Translations under genes and position numbers: made by a program | Notes under the pieces: model-generated | Told to the model about the DNA's origin: nothing | The model's input: only the letters and a program-made list of their open reading frames with translations | The model's database searches: none | Shown: positions 59,001-64,000 of the stretch, in pieces | How positions within the stretch are numbered: the first letter of the stretch is position 1 | How the letters are laid out: each line of letters opens with the position of its first letter | NCBI GenBank assembly: GCA_031422315.1 | Contig: JANOQN010000085.1 | Coordinates: 1-64,000, forward strand | DNA from: JANNYA01 sp031422315 | GTDB taxonomy: Bacteria > Pseudomonadota > Gammaproteobacteria > Xanthomonadales > SZUA-5 | Direction of reading: 5' to 3' | Length of the DNA: 64,000 bases

Positions 59001-59031
59001 CTGCTCTGCTCCAGTGAGAACCGGTAAATAA
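56011..59031 (+). CDS. large secreted BNR-repeat protein with internal GFE motif
   Basis: The 1006-residue protein has a Sec signal (MNLNKFGVRSRALLVAAVLLGLAGAGFA) and an AAGGA ribosome-binding site. The central part (about 170-600) has several BNR/Asp-box-like turns: SSDGGVTWGN, SFNNGQNWTG, RSDDGGLTFQD, YSDDQGTTWTT, SADGGASFIE. This is a sialidase-type beta-propeller, but the sialidase arginine triad is not evident. A beta-sandwich follows (about 610-700), then a fibronectin-like domain (about 700-815) interrupted by TILRDGFE at 789-796, and a C-terminal MAM-like domain (SDNMEAGAPGW, YDGGQLQVSTDAGATY, WNIDDVKVQTC). A terminator follows. It is probably a surface or secreted adhesin. Confidence 0.8.
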   Translation: MNLNKFGVRSRALLVAAVLLGLAGAGFANEPDPNFVPNNALGVDSSVDYTSLSKFGPWDDRNYQLTRQDVAMLPKNDRFVPGVPAFFKVQKRKEMSAQGFPLQFEVYPREVNKEFEIRFGGLLQGGVQFLTPRGAARRAGPAEKAARLYATDPLPKAAPVLGQGPFDGTQSNNETSIEFHPTDPNIVVAGSNGVGDQRMSFSSDGGVTWGNAGGLPATCCDPAMDFSSTGNIVYAASLPEQGSGGCGFSLCAGVFWSFNNGQNWTGPVNASTASSDKEWIHVDRTAGSPFLNRLYMTWHQGNVMSFARSSAAPVGGATPSPLVFAPTITFASDERGIGSDITTDRQGRMYNVYASITTGSAEMYLLRSDDGGLTFQDLNGASPGLGKMIYDLHGRFDFSIPAMESRRVFIYPSIDVDTSGGPRDGRIYVAFTDENAAAGSPGNGTGSTAATHGWIQVIYSDDQGTTWTTAATPHPTTDQTTVDRFQPWMDVDSLGNVHVGWQDTRNSGAGARNKADWYYSVSADGGASFIEETRVSSVVSENIANGQEWGDYNGLSVSADNNVIGMTWTDNRIVTPPATTSQRSFAGRVQSVVAGPSYTVGAANNTQSICAATTPVTSSPITLSYSVLQGFNSSVNVAFTGPLPAGVVGNLSAPTITPPGALTASVTLNSGVTSGNKSLEIASTSGTITRRANVSLDVFTAPATATTLTTPANNAANQASSLTFSWAAAPQTQSYLLEVARDAAFTQIISSQSVSGLTASVAGLSSNTQYFWRVTTSNICPLIATTGDTILRDGFEVAGGSSVASSVFTFTTQPGPGDCAPGSTATVVFSDNMEAGAPGWVSGVLTGASTWALSTAFPNSPVNAYRGVAHTAAGDQFLDSPVIAVPATGATRSLVFSQRVAMEPNAANCYDGGQLQVSTDAGATYSTVTAGITGRPYTGNLGGTNGPAWCGTTPYTVTGVDLQPYAGQSVKFRFRIVSDINTIVADGWNIDDVKVQTCSAPVRTGK

Positions 59032-59054
59032 TCTGTTGGGATGTAGTTAAATTG

Positions 59055-59090
59055 AAAAACCGCGCGAATGATCTTAGCGCGGTTTTTTTT
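59055..59090 (+). terminator. rho-independent terminator
   Basis: A 9-bp inverted repeat (AAACCGCGC / GCGCGGTTT) with an 11-base loop runs into eight T residues, 24 bases after the stop of the 1006-residue protein. Confidence 0.9.
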
Positions 59091-59283
59091 CACCTGAAAT
59101 CTTCGTTGTTCAGAAAATTTGCCGCAAAAACTAATAGATGGCGCAGGGTTTGGTCGAAGTATCGATCATTAATATGCCTGATCTCTGGCGAGAGATTGCC
59201 AGAGGGCCGGACTTAAGAACTGTTTTGACTTTGATTGCACCTGCAATGAAGTTTGTACATTAGCGGAGGAAGATTGGGGAATT

Positions 59284-59493
59284 TTGGAAGAAATTCCAAC
59301 TCCGACCTTCGCTCTAGAGAACACGCTAGTAGTTTTCACAAACGGAACAAATGCCTATGTTTGCGTTGATACCGAAGAACCAGATGAAACAATTTCGGGC
59401 GTGCTTTGGAGATCAGACAAGGCTCCTCGAACCAACCAAAACGTCTGGGGTTTAATTGATGCATGGACAAACATCGGTATGGCTCAGGAGTAG
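59284..59493 (+). CDS. small hypothetical protein
   Basis: A 69-codon frame starts at TTG after a GGAGGAAG stretch, 12-13 bases upstream. The product (MEEIPTPTFALENTLVVFTNG..., ending NVWGLIDAWTNIGMAQE) is acidic, without signal peptide or membrane segment, and I do not recognise it. The surrounding 570 bp between the terminator at 59090 and tesB contain nothing else. It may be a real orphan or chance. Confidence 0.35.
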   Translation: MEEIPTPTFALENTLVVFTNGTNAYVCVDTEEPDETISGVLWRSDKAPRTNQNVWGLIDAWTNIGMAQE

Positions 59494-59666
59494 AAGCTGC
59501 ACGTACTTGCATGTCGTGTAATTAACGATGAAAAAATAGCGAAAAAATGCAGTCACCTTAGATTGCTGCGGATTTTCTAGATACCAAACCAGTGCTAACA
59601 TGAGTTTTCCGCTCTGTGACCTAGTATCCAGGGTAGACTTCCAAGCTTTGACAAGCTAAAAAACCT

Positions 59667-60536
59667 ATGACGCACCCCAAAGTAGTCGAACTACTCGAGC
59701 TTTTGAGCCTTGATGAGCTGGGCGAAAACCACTTTCGCGGGCAGAGCCGCGATATCGGTACGAAATATGTGTTTGGTGGGCAGGTTTTAGGCCAAGCACT
59801 GTCAGCTGCGCAGCAGACAGTAACGCCGGATCGGCTGGTGCATTCGATTCATTCGTATTTTTTGAAAGCCGGGGATATCACCGCGCCGATTGAATACATG
59901 GTCGATCGCTCGCGGGATGGCCGTAGTTTTTCGGTGCGCCGGGTGACGGCGGTGCAGCACGGGCAGCAGATTTTCGGGCTGGCGGCATCGTTTCAGATCA
60001 AAGAGGATGGCTTAACGCATCAGCTCAGCATGCCGCATGTGCCAGCGCCTGAGGATCTATCCGATCCGGATCCGATTGCGCCTGAGCTTTTGGAAAAGGT
60101 GTCCGCCAAACAGCGGCGCTGGCTCAGCAATGAAGGCCCGTTTGAGTTCAAACACGTCTACCCACGTGATGAGCTGAAACGCCCGAAGCGCCCGCCATTT
60201 CAGCACGTATGGTTTCGATTGATTGATCGCATTGGTGATGATGAAGAGCTGCACAAACGCTTGCTGGCCTATGCCAGTGATTTCCATTTGCTAGGAACCT
60301 CAACATTCCCACACGGCATTTCATATTTGCAGCCGAACGTGCAAATGGCCAGTTTAGATCACGCGCTCTGGTTTCACCGGGCTTGCCGAATTGACGAATG
60401 GCTGCTGTACTCGTGCGATAGCCCGACTGCTGTTGGCGGGCGCGGGCTGGCGCGCGGCAGTATTTATACGCGTGACGGGGTTTTGGTAGCGTCAACCGCG
60501 CAGGAAGGTTTGATTCGAGTGTTGGAGGATGAGTGA
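59667..60536 (+). CDS. tesB: acyl-CoA thioesterase II
   Basis: The 289-residue protein has two hot-dog domains of TesB type: RDIGTKYVFGGQVLGQALSAAQQTV, HSIHSYFLKAGD, RDGRSFSVRRVTAVQHGQQIF in the first, and MASLDHALWFHRACRIDEWLLYSCDSP in the second with the catalytic Asp-Thr/Ser-Gln type site. It hydrolyses medium- and long-chain acyl-CoA. It is monocistronic; the 391 bp downstream hold no gene. Confidence 0.94.
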   Translation: MTHPKVVELLELLSLDELGENHFRGQSRDIGTKYVFGGQVLGQALSAAQQTVTPDRLVHSIHSYFLKAGDITAPIEYMVDRSRDGRSFSVRRVTAVQHGQQIFGLAASFQIKEDGLTHQLSMPHVPAPEDLSDPDPIAPELLEKVSAKQRRWLSNEGPFEFKHVYPRDELKRPKRPPFQHVWFRLIDRIGDDEELHKRLLAYASDFHLLGTSTFPHGISYLQPNVQMASLDHALWFHRACRIDEWLLYSCDSPTAVGGRGLARGSIYTRDGVLVASTAQEGLIRVLEDE

Positions 60537-60808
60537 GCAAGCCACGTCGAGTTTGCTTTTGAACTGTAATCAGGAAAATTTGCTTTCGATCTGCACTCCG
60601 AGTTTTCGGTTTGTTGGATCGCCGAGTTGTACTCGGCAAAGTCTCTGCCACAGCGCGGATATCTGAAGATTTTTGGACGAAAACGACTGACGCGAATGCC
60701 GCTTTTTGACGCCACCGCGAACTGCATCACCGAATTAGGCAGCAATGGAAATCTGTCGAGGATTAATTGAATACGGAAGGCAAATCTGAAATCAAACCAA
60801 AAGGCCGC
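60537..60808. other. intergenic region after tesB
   Basis: No gene is supported. Right after the stop, two imperfect 27-bp direct repeats (GAGTTTGCTTTTGAACTG and AATTTGCTTTCGATCTG) follow each other. A 93-codon minus-strand frame that runs into tesB looks spurious. Confidence 0.5.
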
Positions 60809-60929
60809 AAAAAGCGATTGTTTCTAAGTCAGGCAAGGCGCGAGGGGAAAAATTTGAGGAATGTACAGTTGTACATGACGATAATTTTTTTCTGAGCAAC
60901 GCAGCATGACGACGAAAGAATCGCTTTTT
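60809..60929. repeat. 121-bp palindromic element abutting the oxygenase stop
   Basis: Arms AAAAAGCGATTGTTTC (60809-60824) and GAAAGAATCGCTTTTT (60914-60929) enclose a core with CAAGGCG, TGTACAGTTGTACA and GAGCAACGCAG. The right arm overlaps the oxygenase stop codon. Plan and position match the element at 43228-43352. Confidence 0.8.
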
Positions 60930-62061
60930 ACCAGATGCGAAGGGGGCGTTCGCGAAACCATAGGGTCCCAAGCCACTTTTCCCCCGCCAACACCGGCAAA
61001 CCCGCATGCACGCTGTCGGGTTCAGGTTGGCCATCGGCGCGCACGTTGTCAAAAATCACCACGCTTCCTAGCTCTGGACTGATGCGTTGATTCCAGTGCA
61101 AAAACTCGGTCTCGCCGCCGATTTCAACCGCGTTTAAATACGCAAAAACTGTGCGTGTACGTTGGCCTGGGCGATCGCTGTATAGCTCTTTGGCATCGTG
61201 TAGATAATCCCGATGCGGCTTGTATTCTTCGCCTACGCCGTACCGCAGAATCGATATGGGCTCAGCGCGCGCGAGTTCACTGCCTGCAAGTTCGGCGAGT
61301 CTGGACTCGATAATCCGCACCGCCAAATCCGCGCTTTCCGGCCCAATCGGCGCGAAGCTATTGGTGCGCAAATGCGTGCGCAATCGTGCGCCGGTGTTTG
61401 GGTCCAGCACCATGGCTGGTTGCAACCTTGGCCCGGCGATCGTCTTTAAATACAGACAGGCAAATCGCCCGAGCGCGCCGCGCAGCAGGCGTATATTTGG
61501 GCCAAGTTCGATGGCTTTGCCTACCTCAGGTTCCCACAGCAGAACCTGCTCGATGAGTTTTGCGTTGGGCGTTGCGGCAAGCACGTCTTCGCTTAACCAG
61601 CTTAGCTCTGGATCGGTTTGCGGTAGATTCTTTAGATAGCTGGCAAGCGGATCTTTCAGCGCTACCGACTGCGCCCACGCGGCGGCGGCGTGCTGGTAAA
61701 ACTGCGGGCTGCGGGAAGCTAGCAGCACAAATGCCCGTAATGCGCCGCTAAATCGGCCTTGTACGGCGGCGATAAAGTGCATGCGAAAATCGCTGTCGTT
61801 CAAGCCAGCTGGGCTGCTTGCAAGCGCTAAAATGGCGAGCCAATAGTGCGCTTCGGCATCGCCTCGATTCGCGCCTTCGACAAACTGAGCACGCGCCGCT
61901 TTGGCGTCGGGCAGGTCAACAAATCCATTGAGTGAGATCAGCCCTAAATCGGTGAACGCACCGGCAATTCCGCTGGTAGCAGCGCGTTCAAACAGCCGTC
62001 TGGCTCTGGAATATTGCGCCCCGGCAAACGCTTCTCGACCGCGTTCAAAATCTTCATTCAT
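60928..62061 (-). CDS. Sel1-repeat 2-oxoglutarate/Fe(II) oxygenase (prolyl-hydroxylase-like)
   Basis: I take the ATG at 62061 (MNEDFERGREAFAGAQYSRAR); one at 62070 is equally near. The 377-residue protein has Sel1-like helical repeats at about residues 1-130 (AQYSRARRLFERAATSGIAGAFTDLG). A 2OG-Fe(II) dioxygenase domain lies at the C-terminus with metal ligands His283, Asp285 (YKPHRDYL) and His352 (DSVHAGLPV) and the 2OG-binding Lys362. This P4H-like layout suggests hydroxylation of a protein side chain, with the Sel1 repeats presenting the substrate. The start overlaps the tatD stop by 8 bases. The substrate is unknown. Confidence 0.82.
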   Translation of the reverse strand: MNEDFERGREAFAGAQYSRARRLFERAATSGIAGAFTDLGLISLNGFVDLPDAKAARAQFVEGANRGDAEAHYWLAILALASSPAGLNDSDFRMHFIAAVQGRFSGALRAFVLLASRSPQFYQHAAAAWAQSVALKDPLASYLKNLPQTDPELSWLSEDVLAATPNAKLIEQVLLWEPEVGKAIELGPNIRLLRGALGRFACLYLKTIAGPRLQPAMVLDPNTGARLRTHLRTNSFAPIGPESADLAVRIIESRLAELAGSELARAEPISILRYGVGEEYKPHRDYLHDAKELYSDRPGQRTRTVFAYLNAVEIGGETEFLHWNQRISPELGSVVIFDNVRADGQPEPDSVHAGLPVLAGEKWLGTLWFRERPLRIW

Positions 62062-62923
62062 GGCGTGCATCCGAGCTCTTATTCGGCCCGATTGTAGCGG
62101 CTTGCTCAAGTGCATGTGGCAGCGCAAAGTTGAAGAAATGACACGCGGTTTGCGTACTCGAGCATGCCAGTGCTTCTGCAGTTTCGCCGCGTGCATGCGC
62201 GACTGCCTGCAAAATGTGCGGCAAAAACTGCGGTTCATTGCGCCGATTTTTCGGCTGCGGTTTGAGCGTGCGCGGCACCAAGTACGGCGCATCGGTTTCC
62301 AACATCAACCGATCAGCGGGAATTTTCTTAACGAATTCAGCAAGATGCGTGCCTCGGCGCTCATCGCAAATCCATCCGGTAATGCCGATATGGCAGTCCA
62401 GCGCAAGATAGTCATCTAACTCTGATTCGATGCCGGTAAAGCAATGCACAACTGCGGCTTTAAGCTTTGGCCGAAAGCCCTGCAAGATCGCCATGAAATC
62501 TGCATGTGCGTCGCGTTGATGCAGAAACACCGGCTTGTTAGCGGCTACCGCAAGCGCGAGCTGGCGCTCAAACGCAAAGCATTGATCCGCTCTGGGTGAA
62601 AAATCGCGGTTGTAATCCAGACCGCATTCGCCCGCTGCGAGCACTTGCGGATGGCGCAGCAGCTCGGCAAATTGAGCTTCCACATCGCTATTAAAATCAT
62701 GCGCATGATGCGGATGCAGGCCAGCAGTGGCGTATAAATAGCCCGGATAGCGCTTCGCGAGCGCCAGTGCGGCGTTGCTACCTTCTGCGCTGGCCCCGGT
62801 GACCATCATCGCGGCTACGCCAGCATATTTAGCCTGTTCAATTACCCGTTCCAGATCATGGCTAAACGAGCTGTGGGTCAAATTCGCGCCAATATCAACA
62901 AGGGGAAAGGCATGATTTTGCAT
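62054..62923 (-). CDS. tatD: TatD-family metal-dependent DNase
   Basis: The 289-residue TIM barrel opens with LVDIGANLTHSSF and has AGECGLDYNRDFSPRADQCFAFERQLALA, PVFLHQRDAH, VVHCFTGIESELDDYLALDCHIGITG and MLETDAPYLVPR. All TatD metal-site segments are present; the opening reads N-L-T-H where many relatives have the H-x-H, as in TatD itself. TatD has 3'-5' exonuclease activity in DNA repair or turnover. It precedes the oxygenase gene with overlap. Confidence 0.93.
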   Translation of the reverse strand: MQNHAFPLVDIGANLTHSSFSHDLERVIEQAKYAGVAAMMVTGASAEGSNAALALAKRYPGYLYATAGLHPHHAHDFNSDVEAQFAELLRHPQVLAAGECGLDYNRDFSPRADQCFAFERQLALAVAANKPVFLHQRDAHADFMAILQGFRPKLKAAVVHCFTGIESELDDYLALDCHIGITGWICDERRGTHLAEFVKKIPADRLMLETDAPYLVPRTLKPQPKNRRNEPQFLPHILQAVAHARGETAEALACSSTQTACHFFNFALPHALEQAATIGPNKSSDARHE

Positions 62924-63067
62924 AGCTTTGTGTTGTTTCCTTCAGATAAATCGCCCAGCAGTGTAACGGCCTAAAGCCAGTAAATGACCAATAAGTTCAG
63001 AACGAATTCAGTGCCAAGTTCGATACTTAGGAGGCTCACTTTGGGCTATGAACTTTAAGGATTAATC

Positions 63068-64000
63068 ATGTCACGCATTCAAGCTGTATTTGCGTTTGGG
63101 CGATTTACTGCGTTGTCGATACTGCTGTTAGTAACCACCCTATTTGCGCCGAGGGCCAATGCATTTACGCCAGAAAGCGGTATGTGGTGGAATCCTGCCG
63201 AGGGTGGCCGCGGGTTTGCCTTCGAGATTCAAGATAATTATTTGTTTTTTACTGGCTATTTGTATAACCCAGACGGTACCCAGCTTTGGTACACCACCCA
63301 AGGCACCATGCGCGGCAATGCGGCCTATGATGGCGTGCTAACTGGCTATCGTAATGGCCAGTGTATTGGCTGCGCGCATCGCAGGCCACAAACACTGCTT
63401 GGCGTAGGTGGCAACATCAGCATTACCTTTACTACTGAAACCACGGGCCGACTGACTTGGTCAGGTGGCACCATTCCGATTGAGCGCTTTGATTTTTACT
63501 ACACCCGCACTACTGGCGACCAGCGCAATGACGTCATGCGCGGCGAATGGCATGCCACGCTGGATTACTCAGCCGTTGCCAGCAGCACCAGCAATTTCTT
63601 TGCCGATATTTTGATTTTTGATCGGGTTGACACCTCAGTCAACCCACGGCAAACCACCGGCTGCAGAGCACCGACCAGTCAAGCCAGCCGCTGCGTCAGC
63701 ACGTCACGTACGGCATCAGGGTTTTTTGATGCACCCGCTGGCAAGCACTTCTTTGTCGTCGATAACGGTTTTTCCGGCGGTGTTGATACTTTTGCGGTGT
63801 ATTCGGTGACGCTTGGCACCACGCAGTTTGATGGTTTTGCCAAGGTATGCCGCAAATCGATTTCACTGTCTTCATGCTTGTCTGATACGCGCGTTGCCAG
63901 CACGCCGGTGCGCGGATTTAGAAGCGCCAGCTTCGCATTCGTCAACACCGGTTCTGGGCCAAATAGTGTTGAGCCAAGCCCGAAGCAACTGCAATCCGTT
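63068..64000 (+). CDS. secreted WWxPxExGRGF protein, truncated by the window edge
   Basis: An uninterrupted frame of 311 codons begins with the ATG at 63068 and runs off the right end. It has a Sec signal (MSRIQAVFAFGRFTALSILLLVTTLFAP). The next segment, SGMWWNPAEGGRGFAFEIQ, with LYNPDGTQLWYTTQG, is the repeat pattern common in secreted proteins of Xanthomonadales and Burkholderiales. Paired cysteines (CIGC, later single Cys) suggest disulfides. The C-terminus, where a GFE tail might be, is outside the window. The function is unknown. Confidence 0.8.
   Translation, partial: MSRIQAVFAFGRFTALSILLLVTTLFAPRANAFTPESGMWWNPAEGGRGFAFEIQDNYLFFTGYLYNPDGTQLWYTTQGTMRGNAAYDGVLTGYRNGQCIGCAHRRPQTLLGVGGNISITFTTETTGRLTWSGGTIPIERFDFYYTRTTGDQRNDVMRGEWHATLDYSAVASSTSNFFADILIFDRVDTSVNPRQTTGCRAPTSQASRCVSTSRTASGFFDAPAGKHFFVVDNGFSGGVDTFAVYSVTLGTTQFDGFAKVCRKSISLSSCLSDTRVASTPVRGFRSASFAFVNTGSGPNSVEPSPKQLQSV

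Noticed and set aside
1..64000. tRNA or rRNA genes
   Set aside because: I searched by eye for TPsiC-arm-like and rRNA-like stretches and found none with a convincing cloverleaf.

Overview
The window is a stretch of chromosome from a moderate-GC gammaproteobacterium, most likely in or near the Xanthomonadales (Lysobacterales). The best taxonomic clue is the histidine operon on the minus strand between 53351 and 45531. It starts with a YerC/TrpR-like regulator gene and continues hisG, hisD+hisC (one reading frame here), bifunctional hisB, hisH, hisA, hisF and fused hisIE, an order I recall from xanthomonads. Secreted proteins with the WW-x-P-x-x-GRGF motif and a very dense packing of housekeeping genes fit the same assignment. 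I see no rRNA, tRNA, insertion sequence, prophage or CRISPR array.

Layout. 1-5260 is a small accessory island: a membrane FlgO/TPR protein, three vapBC-type toxin-antitoxin pairs, a decayed copy of the membrane-protein gene, and a short secreted protein followed by a broken partner gene. 5390-9341 is a tightly coupled minus-strand operon (M20 peptidase, Na+/H+ antiporter-like protein, HExxH protein, MtgA). 9578-13255 holds thrS, prfA and a VOC-fold protein. 13749-20488 is mostly plus strand: a membrane protein with a GT2 glycosyltransferase, a YiiX-like hydrolase, then fpr, a lipoprotein, a DUF192 protein and a VWA protein. A HAD phosphatase and a YdjM-like protein lie on the minus strand in between. 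20653-26773 has a large secreted protein, a glycine-rich membrane protein with an internal tandem duplication, DUF952, a rhodanese-ThiF fusion, a membrane protein and DUF1428. 26826-28854 is hpf-rpoN. 29172-32442 has a LysM lytic transglycosylase, an exported aldolase-like PLP enzyme and a histidine phosphatase. 36863-32671 is dapE, a secreted protein and proB in one transcription unit. 37139-40083 has a flavin monooxygenase, hslR, a MAPEG protein and a fourth toxin-antitoxin pair. 42548-40158 is priA preceded by a 41-residue membrane peptide and an odd repeat leader. Then come a BLUF photosensor, phaB and a lysozyme-like protein, the his operon, dusA, a 1006-residue BNR-repeat secreted protein, tesB, a Sel1-2OG-oxygenase, tatD, and at the right edge a truncated secreted protein.

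Themes. (1) Three secreted proteins end in the same short tail, two hydrophobic residues, any residue, N/S/D, then Gly-Phe-Glu. A fourth carries the motif inside a fibronectin-like domain. This looks like an uncharacterised surface or sorting signal and is my main candidate for something undescribed. (2) hisD and hisC form one 810-codon frame whose junction sits exactly where a TAATG stop-start would be expected. (3) Intergenic space is rich in palindromic repeats: a REP-like GTCATTCCCGC family, G-rich inverted repeats, a 240-bp nested palindrome after the his operon, and two 121-125 bp palindromes that each abut the stop codon of a minus-strand gene. (4) Many neighbouring genes overlap by ATGA, so translational coupling is common.

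Functions are named from motifs and family knowledge read by eye. No database search or alignment program was run.
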